39,824 nt of DNA from Campylobacter sp. MIT 12-8780 (GTDB taxonomy: Bacteria; Campylobacterota; Campylobacteria; Campylobacterales; Campylobacteraceae): assembly GCF_006864535.1 (NCBI RefSeq), contig NZ_QHLL01000014.1, forward strand, positions 1 through 39,824. Reading direction: 5' to 3'. This document shows positions 8,427 to 17,347 of this stretch, one piece after another. Both the position numbers and the translations under genes were made by a program. Each line of letters begins with the position of its first letter. Position 1 is the first letter of the stretch. The notes beneath the pieces are model-generated. The model ran no database searches, was not told the origin of the DNA, and saw only the letters and a list, made by a program, of their open reading frames with translations.

Positions 8427-9409
8427 AAAAGCTACTCAAATCATTGACACTTATTTTGTATTTTGGTGTTTTTATAAATCAGGCTTATGCTTTAAGCCTG
8501 CCAAAATTAAGCAAGTATGACAAAAAAATCACTTATGCTGTGTTTAATGCCAATGATGTTTTTCAAATTGCTGCAGCTAATGGATATGTTAGCGTGGTGG
8601 AGTTTAGCAAAGATGAAAGAATTATTACCATTTCAACAGGCTTTAGCGAGGGTTGGGAGCTTATTGATCGTGCAAATTTACTTTTTATAAAACCAAAGGC
8701 TTATACAACTAAATTTGTGCATAGCGAAAATCCAGAAGAAGGCAATGCAATAAGCGAAATTGTCGTTGATCCAACACCTGCAACTTGGAAAACGAACCTT
8801 ATAGTAACCACAAATATGAATATGTATGTTTTTGATTTGGTGCTTAATTCTAAATCAAAAATTTATAAACTCAGCTTTTCATACCCTGATAGAGAGCTTG
8901 CAAATATAAACGAGCTTCAAAAAAAGCTTGATGAGCAAATCGAACAAGATAAGCTTGATAGCTCACTTAATAGGGTATCAGTGCCTAGAAATTGGGATTT
9001 TTATATGAAAGTCAATAAAGGAAGTGAAGACATTACCCCAAATTTTGCTTATGATGATGGAGTTTTTACTTATCTTGGTTTTGACAATACAAAAAGCTTC
9101 CCTGCTGTTTTTGCCTATGAAAACAAACAAGAATCTATACTTAATTCACACATTAAAAAAGATGGTAATTATGATGTATTAGTCATTCACAAAGTATTAC
9201 CACAAATTTTACTTCGTAGTGGAGATAAAGTCGTTGGAATTTTTAATAAAGGCTATGCCAAAAATCCTTTAAGATCAACGCCTCAAACTTCTAATGATGA
9301 AGAAGTAGAAAGAGTGCTTTTAGATGAAAAATCTCAAAAACGCCAAGAAATAGAAAGCGAGACGCAAAAAGCTTTTAAAATGCTTGAGCAAAGGCAAAAT
9401 AATGAGTGA
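8423..9409 (+). CDS. virB9: VirB9-like outer-membrane core protein
   Basis: 328 residues with a signal peptide (about 1-23, ending AYA). The N-terminal VirB9/TrbG region reads KITYAVFNANDVFQIAA, and the C-terminal beta domain includes NRVSVPRNWDFYMKVNKG and PAVFAYE. With VirB7 and VirB10 it forms the ring spanning the outer membrane. A charged C-terminal extension of ~50 residues follows the domain. It overlaps virB10. Confidence 0.92.
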   Translation: MKKLLKSLTLILYFGVFINQAYALSLPKLSKYDKKITYAVFNANDVFQIAAANGYVSVVEFSKDERIITISTGFSEGWELIDRANLLFIKPKAYTTKFVHSENPEEGNAISEIVVDPTPATWKTNLIVTTNMNMYVFDLVLNSKSKIYKLSFSYPDRELANINELQKKLDEQIEQDKLDSSLNRVSVPRNWDFYMKVNKGSEDITPNFAYDDGVFTYLGFDNTKSFPAVFAYENKQESILNSHIKKDGNYDVLVIHKVLPQILLRSGDKVVGIFNKGYAKNPLRSTPQTSNDEEVERVLLDEKSQKRQEIESETQKAFKMLEQRQNNE

Positions 9410-10592
9410 AAATCAACAAAATTCACAAAATGAGAATGTTTTACTTGAGCTAAGCTCAAAAAATAATAAAAAATTAATCTCTTATGCTTTGTTTGCATTG
9501 GGTGCTTTATTATTTTTTCTTATTATTCTTTGGACTTTAAGCTCACTAGGCAAAGCAGAAGAACAACAAAATACCCAAAAAGAAAACACAAATATAAATT
9601 TAAGTGATTCTGTAAAAAATAATAGAGATTTTATCCTCACAAACGATTCACAAGAAAAGAATTTGCTTGATTTAGCACAAACTCCTCAAACTTTACCAAG
9701 TCAAGCAAATACAACCACATTAGAGCCTATGTTAGCAGAAAAGTCCTTGCCAAAGCCTAGAATCATTAAAGGCATAGGCACTGCTGTAATAGCAAGCTCT
9801 AGCGATTCAGGACAAAGTGGCAGTCCTTATGCAAGCGATAGTGCAAATAATGGTGCCAATTTTGCTTCAAAACCTCAAACCTTGCTTGAATTTGGGCAAA
9901 ATGGAGCAACAGGCTCAAACAATCAAATAAGCTCAAATACAAATTCAAACACAGGGGAAGTATTCACACCTACTGCAGCAAGTTTTTCTCAGTTTAATCC
10001 AAGCCTACTTTTGCCAAAAGGCACTTATATAGGTTGTGCTTTGCAAACTAGGCTTATAAGTGAAATAAAGGGCGGAATTTCTTGTGTAGTAAGCAATGAT
10101 ATTTATTCAAGCAATGGACATACTTTGCTTATAGAAAAAGGAAGTGTTATCACAGGTGCTTATAGTGGTGGGGAGCTAAACGATGGAAGCACAAGACTTT
10201 TTGTCATTTGGCAAGAAATTAGAACGCCTTATAATATCGTTATACCAGTATTTTCAGGAGCAACTGATCCTTTAGGTGCTGCTGGGGTCGAAGGCTATGT
10301 AAATCATCATTATATGAAGCGTTTTGGAGCTGCAGTTTTATTAAGTGTTATTGATGATAGCCTCGCTATTTTAGCAAGTGAACTTTCTAAGAAAAGTGGC
10401 AATAATACCACAAATTATTATAATTTTACTGAAAACACAAGGGAACAAGCTAGCGAAATAGCAAACACTGCACTTGAAAAAATGATTGATATAAAGCCTA
10501 CTTTATACAAAAATCAAGGGGATTTGGTTGGTGTTTATGTTAATAAAGATATTGATTTTTCAAAAGTATATAAGCTTAGAAGGAAAAGATAA
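9402..10592 (+). CDS. virB10: VirB10-like core channel protein
   Basis: About 396 residues from ATG 9402, chosen because AAAGG lies 8 bases before it, although the frame is open from 9384. One membrane helix (about residues 25-48) is followed by a disordered Ser/Asn/Thr/Gln-rich periplasmic linker to ~205, then the beta-barrel/antenna domain: LLLPKGTYIGCALQT, LLIEKGSVITGAY and a C-terminal VYVNKDIDFSKVY. VirB10 links the inner-membrane ATPases to the outer-membrane pore. Confidence 0.94.
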   Translation: MSENQQNSQNENVLLELSSKNNKKLISYALFALGALLFFLIILWTLSSLGKAEEQQNTQKENTNINLSDSVKNNRDFILTNDSQEKNLLDLAQTPQTLPSQANTTTLEPMLAEKSLPKPRIIKGIGTAVIASSSDSGQSGSPYASDSANNGANFASKPQTLLEFGQNGATGSNNQISSNTNSNTGEVFTPTAASFSQFNPSLLLPKGTYIGCALQTRLISEIKGGISCVVSNDIYSSNGHTLLIEKGSVITGAYSGGELNDGSTRLFVIWQEIRTPYNIVIPVFSGATDPLGAAGVEGYVNHHYMKRFGAAVLLSVIDDSLAILASELSKKSGNNTTNYYNFTENTREQASEIANTALEKMIDIKPTLYKNQGDLVGVYVNKDIDFSKVYKLRRKR

Positions 10593-11587
10593 TGTCAATT
10601 TCTTTACAAAAATACTCTTCATCGTATTTTGGAAAATATTTAGCAAATCCTCTTATCAATGAAATTTGTTATAACGGAGAAAATAAAATTTGGTTTGAAA
10701 ATGCTAATGGCATTTGGGAAAGTGAGGATACAAATCTTAATTTTGAGGGTGCAAAGGCTTTTGCTGCAGCTGCAGCAAGTTATAAAGAAGATCAAATAGA
10801 CAAAGCACGCCCTATATTAAGTTGTATTTTAGTAAATGGCGAGCGTGTGCAAATTGTTATGCCACCTGCCACAAAAAAAGAACGAATTTCTATCACTATA
10901 AGAAAACCTTCACAGCGTCGCTTTACAATCGATGATCACGAAAAAAGTGGTTTATTTGAAAATGTAGAGCATAAAGATAATAACGCTATAAGCCCAAAAG
11001 ATAAAGAACTTTTAGAGCTTTACAATAAAGGTGATTATAAAAATTTTATTGCTAAGGCTGTTGGATTTGGAAAAAATGTAGTTATTTGTGGAGAAACAGG
11101 CAGTGGTAAAACTACCTTTATGAAAAGTTTGATTGATTTTATCCCAGTTGATGAACGAATTATCACTATTGAGGATGTTGAAGAAATCAAATTTTACGAA
11201 CACAAAAACTTCGTCCAGCTTTTTTATCCAAGTGAAGCAAAAAGTGTTGATTTTTTAAACTCGGCTACGCTTTTAAAATCTTGCCTTAGAATGAAACCTG
11301 ACAGGATACTTTTAGCCGAGCTAAGAGGTGCTGAAACTTATGATTTCATCAATGTTTTAAGTAGCGGACACGGAGGAAGTATTACCTCTTGCCACGCAGG
11401 AAGTAGCAAAGACGCTTTCAAACGCCTTGCAATGATGATTTTACAAAATCCACAAGGGCAATGCGTGCCTTTTGACATTATTCAAAAAATGCTTACCGAT
11501 CTCATCGATGTTATCGTGCATATTTACGCCCATCACGGCAAAAGACGCATAAGCGAAATTTATTTTAAGGAAGCTCATCGTGAGTGA
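10592..11587 (+). CDS. virB11: VirB11-like hexameric traffic ATPase
   Basis: 331 residues. The N-terminal domain has the typical ISITIRKPSQ segment. The C-terminal RecA-like domain has Walker A GETGSGKTT near residue 167, an Asp box (ITIEDVEEI), Walker B ILLAELRGAE and the His box GHGGSITSCHAG. It switches the machine between pilus building and substrate transfer. The ATG overlaps the virB10 stop (TAATG). Confidence 0.95.
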   Translation: MSISLQKYSSSYFGKYLANPLINEICYNGENKIWFENANGIWESEDTNLNFEGAKAFAAAAASYKEDQIDKARPILSCILVNGERVQIVMPPATKKERISITIRKPSQRRFTIDDHEKSGLFENVEHKDNNAISPKDKELLELYNKGDYKNFIAKAVGFGKNVVICGETGSGKTTFMKSLIDFIPVDERIITIEDVEEIKFYEHKNFVQLFYPSEAKSVDFLNSATLLKSCLRMKPDRILLAELRGAETYDFINVLSSGHGGSITSCHAGSSKDAFKRLAMMILQNPQGQCVPFDIIQKMLTDLIDVIVHIYAHHGKRRISEIYFKEAHRE

Positions 11588-12284
11588 TAAAGAAAAACAA
11601 GAACTCCAAAACAAAATTTTAGAACTAGAAAACTATGTAAAAAATGCTAAAGAAAACATTGAAAAATGTGAAAAGGTTATCCAAGTTTTAAAAGATATAG
11701 CTTGGGATAGACAAAGCAAAAAAGAGAGCTCACAAATGTATAAGGTTTTAAATGATGAAAAATCACATACAAGTGTAAAAAGCAATGTAGGGCAAATCAA
11801 GGTCGATAAAGAGTTTATGGAAAAAGAAGTTAAAAAGCACCTTGATAATCCAAAATTAAGAGGTATGGTAACAACTGAAGAGCTTTTAAGCTTTCCTAAG
11901 GTGGCTAAGAATGTGGAGGCTGAATATAATCAAAAAAACAATGACTACACTTGGAAAGCAAAGGCAAATGATGGAAATACTTTAGCTTATGGAAGTAGAG
12001 AATACAATGAACAAAATAGGCTTTTAACAATTCATAGCAAGACAGAACAAGGGCAGAGAATGGCGGAAGAGGATAGGCGTAGTCATCCCTATCATTCCAT
12101 ATTTAACGACTTCAATTTTCGCAAATCCGCCAACAGTGATAGTATAACACAAGCTAAGCCACAAAGTCAAGAAAATTCAAAGGAAGCTCAGCTTGCAAAG
12201 CTTATAGCTGAAACTAAACAAGCAAGCACAAAAATTGGCAAAAACACACCAAATAAAAGTTTAGATAAAGGATTTGAAAAATGA
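11580..12284 (+). CDS. Unknown protein with coiled coil and shared C-terminal tail
   Basis: 234 residues from GTG 11580 (AAGGA upstream), overlapping virB11 by 8 bases. Residues ~4-45 form a coiled coil. The middle (TTEELLSFPKVAKNVE, TLAYGSREYNEQNRLLTIHS) looks like a small alpha+beta enzyme domain of the phage barnase/EndoU/colicin E5-like type, a low-certainty match. Near the C terminus is KEAQLAKLIAETKQASTK and the protein ends LDKGFEK, closely similar to the tails of proteins ending at 7249, 30515 and 35545. It is not a known T4SS subunit. Its position between virB11 and virD4 would suit a secreted substrate. Confidence 0.72.
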   Translation: MSDKEKQELQNKILELENYVKNAKENIEKCEKVIQVLKDIAWDRQSKKESSQMYKVLNDEKSHTSVKSNVGQIKVDKEFMEKEVKKHLDNPKLRGMVTTEELLSFPKVAKNVEAEYNQKNNDYTWKAKANDGNTLAYGSREYNEQNRLLTIHSKTEQGQRMAEEDRRSHPYHSIFNDFNFRKSANSDSITQAKPQSQENSKEAQLAKLIAETKQASTKIGKNTPNKSLDKGFEK

Positions 12285-14137
12285 GTGATGATAAATCAAA
12301 AAAGCTTGTATTTATAAGTATTTTATCGATTTTAGCTCTCATAGGAGCTTATGTTTTAAGTGGTGCTTTAGTGCTTATCTTAAATAAGGTAGGCTTTTTT
12401 AAGTTCTTTGAATTGTGGCATTTTAATTTTATTTTTGAAGCTTTGAGTAAAAATTACCCAAAAACTTGGCAAAGCATAGGCTTAGCCTCATTCATTTGTC
12501 TTTTTGGTGTTTTGTGTTTAGTCTTGCTTATTCTTTTCAAAAACAAAGAAAGTCTATTTGGAGAAGCTCGTTTTGCGAATTTTAGTGAAATTCGCAAAAT
12601 GGGGCTTTTTGGAGATAAAAACAATTTCGTAAAAAGAGGCATAATCATAGGCAAATATGGTAAAAAATTCTTGCAATTTGGAGGACAGCAATTCGTTGCT
12701 TTAGGAGCACCAACAAGAAGCGGTAAAGGAGTGGGTATAGTTATACCAAATTTGCTCCATTGGCAAGAATCAGCAGTCGTGCAAGATATTAAACAAGAAT
12801 GCTTTGATTATACAAGCAAATATAGAGCCGAGAAACTAGGAAATAAAGTTTTTTTGTTTAATCCATTTAGCACAAGAACGCACCGCTACAATCCTTTTAC
12901 TTATATTGATATGGCAGATAGTGAAAATGCTGATTCTCAGCTTATGGACTTAGCAAATATCATTTATCCTTTAGGCAACGATGATACAAGCAAATTCTTT
13001 TCACAGCAAGCACAAAACCTTTTTATAGGGCTTTGTTATCTTTACAAAGATTTAACAATGAGTGAAAAAGGTGAGCTTTTCTTAGAAGCTTATGGTTTAG
13101 AAGTAGAATTTAATTTTTATGGCATTTTACAGCTTAGCAAGGGGTTTGAAATCATCGATCCTCATACAAATAATAAGCTTGCGGTTGGATTTGAAGAAAC
13201 TTATAAGCTTCTTGATGAGATAAAAATCTTAGGAGAAATCACTAAAAGAAGAATAAGCACTTATATACAAATTGATTCGGCTAATACAAAAAGCGGTGTA
13301 ATGTCAAGCTTTAATGCTCCGCTTTCACCTTTTGAGGGTGAAACTTTACGCCTTGCTACGCAAACAAGTGATTTCGATTTAAGAAATTTACGCAAGGAAA
13401 AAATGACTATTTACATAGGCATAACTCCTGATCAGCTTAACAATGCTAGATTTATCTTAAATATTTTTTGGAGTCAGCTCATACTATTAAACACAAAAGA
13501 GCTACCACAACAAAATGACGCTTTAAAATATGCCTGCTTGCTAGTAATGGATGAATTTACAGCACCTGGACAAATTCAAATTTATCAAACCTCTGTTTCG
13601 TTTATAGCAGGATACAATTTGCGTTCTTTAATGATTTATCAAAGCAAATCGCAACTTAGGACACCTCCACCTTTAGGATATGGAAATGAAGGTGCTGAAA
13701 CTTTACTTACTAACCACGCTTGCCAAATCTTTTACGCTCCTAGAGAAGAAAAAGACGCTGAAGAGCTAAGTAAAACATTAGGCAATAAAACGGTTAGTCA
13801 AACCTCAAGAAGCATTAATCAAGGTGCAAATGGTGGAGGTAGCACAAGCACAAGCCAAACACATAGGGCATTAATGCTACCTCAAGAGCTTAGAGAAATG
13901 CCTTTTGAAAAAGAACTTATTACTATAGATAGTGGCAAACCTATATTTTGCAATAAGGCGTTTTATTACAATGACTCTTATTTTATGGATAAGTTTAAAG
14001 CTGTATCCCCAAGCCTTGCTAAGATCAAAGGCATACCAAATAGAAAAGAACTTGAAAACGCTATTTTATCTGGGGAATGTAATGTTTTAATACCGATACA
14101 CAAATCAAATTTGAAAGGAGAAAAAAATGTTTCATAA
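12281..14137 (+). CDS. virD4: VirD4-like type IV coupling protein
   Basis: 618 residues. Two N-terminal membrane helices (about 10-35 and 65-87) are followed by the cytoplasmic ATPase: Walker A GAPTRSGKGVGIVIPN near 139-154, Walker B LLVMDEFTAPG near 421, and RLATQTSDFDLRNLRKEK between them. It brings relaxosome and protein substrates, recognised through C-terminal signals, to the channel. The start overlaps the preceding stop (ATGA). Confidence 0.95.
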   Translation: MSDDKSKKLVFISILSILALIGAYVLSGALVLILNKVGFFKFFELWHFNFIFEALSKNYPKTWQSIGLASFICLFGVLCLVLLILFKNKESLFGEARFANFSEIRKMGLFGDKNNFVKRGIIIGKYGKKFLQFGGQQFVALGAPTRSGKGVGIVIPNLLHWQESAVVQDIKQECFDYTSKYRAEKLGNKVFLFNPFSTRTHRYNPFTYIDMADSENADSQLMDLANIIYPLGNDDTSKFFSQQAQNLFIGLCYLYKDLTMSEKGELFLEAYGLEVEFNFYGILQLSKGFEIIDPHTNNKLAVGFEETYKLLDEIKILGEITKRRISTYIQIDSANTKSGVMSSFNAPLSPFEGETLRLATQTSDFDLRNLRKEKMTIYIGITPDQLNNARFILNIFWSQLILLNTKELPQQNDALKYACLLVMDEFTAPGQIQIYQTSVSFIAGYNLRSLMIYQSKSQLRTPPPLGYGNEGAETLLTNHACQIFYAPREEKDAEELSKTLGNKTVSQTSRSINQGANGGGSTSTSQTHRALMLPQELREMPFEKELITIDSGKPIFCNKAFYYNDSYFMDKFKAVSPSLAKIKGIPNRKELENAILSGECNVLIPIHKSNLKGEKNVS

Positions 14138-14558
14138 ACATTATTTAACATTTGCAGTTGCGATAAGTTTATTTATCGCTGGATGTGCGGCAAAAAAGCC
14201 AAAAGAGCTTGATGATAATTCAGCTCAATCAATTAACAATGCTTTGCTTGAAAGACAATACAACTTTGTGCCTAAAGATTCTTTTTTAAGTAGCTTTAAT
14301 TGGACTTATCACATTAATGCTACTAAAGAAAATGGTGAGTTGCTTAGAAACGAGCAAATGGTAAAAGTATTTTTACTCGCCCACAATGCTACTAAAATCA
14401 TTATTGTAGGCAAAAAAGACTTAATTAAAGAGTATGAGAAATACCTACGAAAAAATCAAGTAAAAGCTTTAATTGAGCTTCAAGATGTTGATCCCATAGA
14501 ACGAGATATTAACACAGTCAATCTTTTATTTTTCAACCAAACACAAGGAGATAAATAA
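14127..14558 (+). CDS. Lipoprotein of the transfer operon
   Basis: 143 residues with a lipoprotein signal ending FIAGC (Cys20). The mature domain is small alpha+beta (FNWTYHINATKENGELL, then KIIIVGKKDLIKEY). It overlaps the end of virD4 and touches the next gene. A second outer-membrane lipoprotein besides VirB7 suggests an accessory core-complex or pilus component. I do not recognise a named family. Confidence 0.8.
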   Translation: MFHKHYLTFAVAISLFIAGCAAKKPKELDDNSAQSINNALLERQYNFVPKDSFLSSFNWTYHINATKENGELLRNEQMVKVFLLAHNATKIIIVGKKDLIKEYEKYLRKNQVKALIELQDVDPIERDINTVNLLFFNQTQGDK

Positions 14559-15256
14559 TGAAAAAGAAGTTATTTACATTATTTGCAGGTTTATTTTTAA
14601 TGATTTCTAGCATAAAAGCTATAGAGCTTGAGTATTTAAAAGGCGATGAAGCAAGTGCTTGCGAAGCTATGCTTTGCTTGGCAAGTCCTGTTAAACCACC
14701 TGAATGCAGTGCTGCTATTGCTAGATATTTTTCAATAAAGTTTAAAAAGCCGTGGAAAACCATACAAGCAAGAAAAGATTTTTTAAAACTTTGTCCTACG
14801 AGCTCAAGCGATGATATAGAAATGAGTAAATATGTAAATGATATTTTACCGAATTTAGATGGTGAATGCTCGATAGATTTGCTCAATAGTAGAGCTGAAA
14901 AAGTGATTTTAAGAGTTATAGAAGTTTGCGAGGGAAGTGGGAGCGATAGGACTTGTCGAAAAGTAAATATTTATGGATATAGAACAAATCCTCAGCCTAC
15001 ACAAGCGTGTGCATTGCTTTCTCAAAGTAGCTATACAAACTACAATCTTAAATATACTTGCAATTCTACATTTTATGAAGAAAGTGATTGGCTTAATGGC
15101 TACACAAAACAAAAAGTATCCAAACAAGAATTTGATACTCTAGCAAACAATGAAAGGACTACAGAGAGCATTAAAATAGGCTTTAACAAACAAGAGATTG
15201 TTTATTATAAAAAAATTCCCATCAAAAAAGATTGCTGGATTAATGAAGGCAAATAA
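14558..15256 (+). CDS. TrbM-like secreted T4SS accessory protein
   Basis: 232 residues with a signal peptide (about 1-21). Cys-rich mature domain: SACEAMLCLAS, then PECSAAIARYFSIKF, the signature of the TrbM/KikA/MpfK family found in conjugative operons, with several further Cys residues likely paired in the periplasm. The exact role is not established for the family. It is translationally coupled on both sides (TAATG overlaps). Confidence 0.82.
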   Translation: MKKKLFTLFAGLFLMISSIKAIELEYLKGDEASACEAMLCLASPVKPPECSAAIARYFSIKFKKPWKTIQARKDFLKLCPTSSSDDIEMSKYVNDILPNLDGECSIDLLNSRAEKVILRVIEVCEGSGSDRTCRKVNIYGYRTNPQPTQACALLSQSSYTNYNLKYTCNSTFYEESDWLNGYTKQKVSKQEFDTLANNERTTESIKIGFNKQEIVYYKKIPIKKDCWINEGK

Positions 15257-16314
15257 TGAGCGAAGAATATGATATAGCTGCTGGAATTGAAGGCTATCTT
15301 GATGAGGCTGAAAATTTGAGTGAAAACACTCTTGATGATACACATCTTTATAATGATATAATAGGGCAAGAACTAGAAAAACAAGATAACGAAATTATTC
15401 AAGAAGTTATCGTAGCTACTCAAGTAAGCCCTAAGCAAGAAAATAAGGCTCAAATTTTTGAGCCTCTTGATCCTGATAAGCCTGTTAATTTAAAAACCTT
15501 GCTCAACGAACAAGGCGAACTTTTAAAAAATTTAGATGAAAAGGCTACAAGACTTGAAAATATACAACTTGATGAAGAAACTAAGGGCTTATTAATAGAT
15601 TTTCAAAAGCTTCTCGTTGCTCTTGATGAAAAAACATTAAAAATTATGGAGTATTTTGGCGAAAATATCAGCGATCAAGACAGAGCCTTAATTAATAGGA
15701 CGCTGCTTTTAAAACAAAATTTAAGCGAACTTTATGATTTAATTAAATTCTTTGAAAGTAAAGAATATATCAAAAAAACACAAGAATTTGAAAAAAAATT
15801 TAGAAATTTAATTAGAAGCTCAAAGGAAAGAATAGATAATTTTGAAAACAATCTTAGAAAAGCCCTTGATTCAAGCTTGCCTGTCTATAACGAAATTTTA
15901 AAACTTTTTATTCAAAGACAAAATGAGCTTTTGGATAATCTTTATATAGATCAAAAGGATAAAGCACAAATTTTTTCTAAAGAGCTAAGCAAAGAAATAG
16001 ATTTATCAAAAGATGGCTTCAAGGAACTTGCCTATAATTTTGAATTGACAAGCAAAAAACTAAAACACTTTGCCTTTGCTTTACTCTTTTGCTTTGGGGT
16101 ATTTGGGATACTTTTTGGTGTTTTAAGTGCTTTGACTTATTTAAAATATCAAGAATATCAAGAAATAGAAAATAAAATGCGTTCTCTCTCACAAAGAATT
16201 AATGGCATAGCAGTAAAAAAAGATGAAGCTAATAATCTTATTTTAAGTTTACCAAAATCAAATGCTAGTATAGACAATGATAAAGATAGGCTACATATCA
16301 CAATAAAGGAGTAG
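15256..16314 (+). CDS. Coiled-coil membrane protein
   Basis: 352 residues, acidic and strongly helical. Long coiled-coil stretches run from about 75 to 265. One membrane helix lies near residues 272-296 (FCFGVFGILFGVLSALTYL), and a second short coiled coil follows it. There is no signal peptide, so most of it is probably cytoplasmic. Proteins of this design occur in mobilisation operons (MobB/TraJ-like anchors), but no specific family is recognised. It ends the coupled block of the transfer operon. Confidence 0.75.
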   Translation: MSEEYDIAAGIEGYLDEAENLSENTLDDTHLYNDIIGQELEKQDNEIIQEVIVATQVSPKQENKAQIFEPLDPDKPVNLKTLLNEQGELLKNLDEKATRLENIQLDEETKGLLIDFQKLLVALDEKTLKIMEYFGENISDQDRALINRTLLLKQNLSELYDLIKFFESKEYIKKTQEFEKKFRNLIRSSKERIDNFENNLRKALDSSLPVYNEILKLFIQRQNELLDNLYIDQKDKAQIFSKELSKEIDLSKDGFKELAYNFELTSKKLKHFAFALLFCFGVFGILFGVLSALTYLKYQEYQEIENKMRSLSQRINGIAVKKDEANNLILSLPKSNASIDNDKDRLHITIKE

Positions 16315-16399
16315 AAATGAAATTATATAAAGCTTAAACAACATGCAAAAATGAGTTGGATTTAAATCCCTAAAAAATTTTTTAAAAAGGATATAAAAA

Positions 16400-17056
16400 A
16401 TGGCGTTAGCAAAATTAGACAATTCACAATATCAAAATATTGTTTTGGTTACAAATTCGGCTTTAAATTATGTAACCAAAGATGGAGAAACTAAACAAAG
16501 AGAGCCAAAAACAGCTGCTCTTAACATCATACACGATGCTGCAGCTGTAGAAGGTATGGGTGCTGGCAATGTAAGTGCCTCTTTTAAACAATATGGAAAA
16601 TGGGAAAATTTCTATATCAATAAAAATAAAGAAACAGGCACAATAACCTTGCGTCCTACAAAGACACCAAAAGATGCAAGCACATTTGTATATATCAATC
16701 CTGTTGTTACTGAAGAGGGTAAAACTTTTTATGCATTTAATGAAAAGACTGAAGCTGGAAGAAGCTTTACTCAAGGATTAAGTGCGAGAGATTGGCAAAA
16801 AGATCAAAATAGTGAAGTGCTTTCATATGTAGAAGGCAGAGCTACACTAAAAAACGATGAGCTACAAGCTGCCTTAAAAGAAAAGGGTCCCGGATATATA
16901 GCAGTTATATCAAATAGCGGCATAGAAATAAAATCTGAAGCCGATCTTAAAAAGGGTGCTCAGGAGGTTCAAAATTCAGTAAGCAAAGAACTTGAAAATG
17001 AATTACCTCAAAAAGAAACTCAAGCCAAGAAAAAAGATGAAATAGAAATGGCTTAA
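16400..17056 (+). CDS. Unknown soluble protein, last gene of the transfer operon
   Basis: 218 residues without signal or membrane segment. The N-terminal ~155 residues look like a compact beta-rich domain (WENFYINKNKETGTITLRP, TFVYINPVVTEEGKTFYAF). The C-terminal 50 residues are charged and helical, ending KKKDEIEMA. It has a good AAAAAGGATAT site and follows an 85-base gap that holds only a six-codon frame. Immediately behind it is the hairpin at 17061-17085. No family is recognised. It could be another secreted or structural accessory. Confidence 0.75.
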   Translation: MALAKLDNSQYQNIVLVTNSALNYVTKDGETKQREPKTAALNIIHDAAAVEGMGAGNVSASFKQYGKWENFYINKNKETGTITLRPTKTPKDASTFVYINPVVTEEGKTFYAFNEKTEAGRSFTQGLSARDWQKDQNSEVLSYVEGRATLKNDELQAALKEKGPGYIAVISNSGIEIKSEADLKKGAQEVQNSVSKELENELPQKETQAKKKDEIEMA

Positions 17057-17060
17057 ATCT

Positions 17061-17085
17061 AAACGCCCTTTTTTATAGGGCGTTT
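17061..17085 (+). terminator. Hairpin terminator after the transfer operon
   Basis: Perfect 8-bp stem AAACGCCC/GGGCGTTT with a 9-base loop that contains the T run. It is GC-rich for this DNA and lies 5 bases after the stop at 17056. The downstream side lacks a clean U tract, so termination may be partial and may work in both directions. Confidence 0.6.
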
Positions 17086-17086
17086 C

Positions 17087-17136
17087 AATATCTTTAAAAT
17101 ATTGTAAAAATATTTTTTAAATATTTTAAAGATATT
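17087..17136. repeat. AT-rich long inverted repeat before the 56-aa gene
   Basis: Perfect 17-base arms (17087-17103 and 17120-17136, AATATCTTTAAAATATT and its complement) around a 16-base spacer, with further AATATT units up to 17158. Similar nested AATATT/AAATATTTT palindromes precede 34800 and parA at 35734. The structure sits directly upstream of the start of the 17174 gene and could be an operator or an RNA hairpin. Confidence 0.6.
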
Positions 17137-17173
17137 TTTTCAATATTATATCAATATTTTATAAGGAGCTACA

Positions 17174-17344
17174 ATGAATCCACAAATACATAGCGATTTT
17201 TACGATGAAGACAAAAATGAGCCAAAACTTTTTAGCGAAGAAGAGTTGCAAGTTAAACGCATCCAAAAAACACCAGTTTATAACAAGAAACTAGACTATG
17301 AAAAGATTATGGAAAAGAAATTAGCTAAAAAGAACAAGGAGTAA
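17174..17344 (+). CDS. Small charged protein, 56 aa
   Basis: This short frame encodes 56 residues, highly charged and probably helical (SEEEELQVKRIQKTP, ending KKLAKKNKE). An excellent AAGGAG lies 5 bases before the ATG, and the topoisomerase gene starts 3 bases after the stop, so it is almost certainly translated and coupled to it. The function is unknown. A small DNA-associated or topoisomerase-linked role is only a guess from position. Confidence 0.78.
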   Translation: MNPQIHSDFYDEDKNEPKLFSEEELQVKRIQKTPVYNKKLDYEKIMEKKLAKKNKE

Positions 17345-17347
17345 ATA

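Noticed and set aside
16318-16338. Six-codon frame (MKLYKA) before the gene at 16400
   Set aside because: Too short to judge, no regulatory feature such as rare codons or a terminator next to it. It could be the remnant of a leader.
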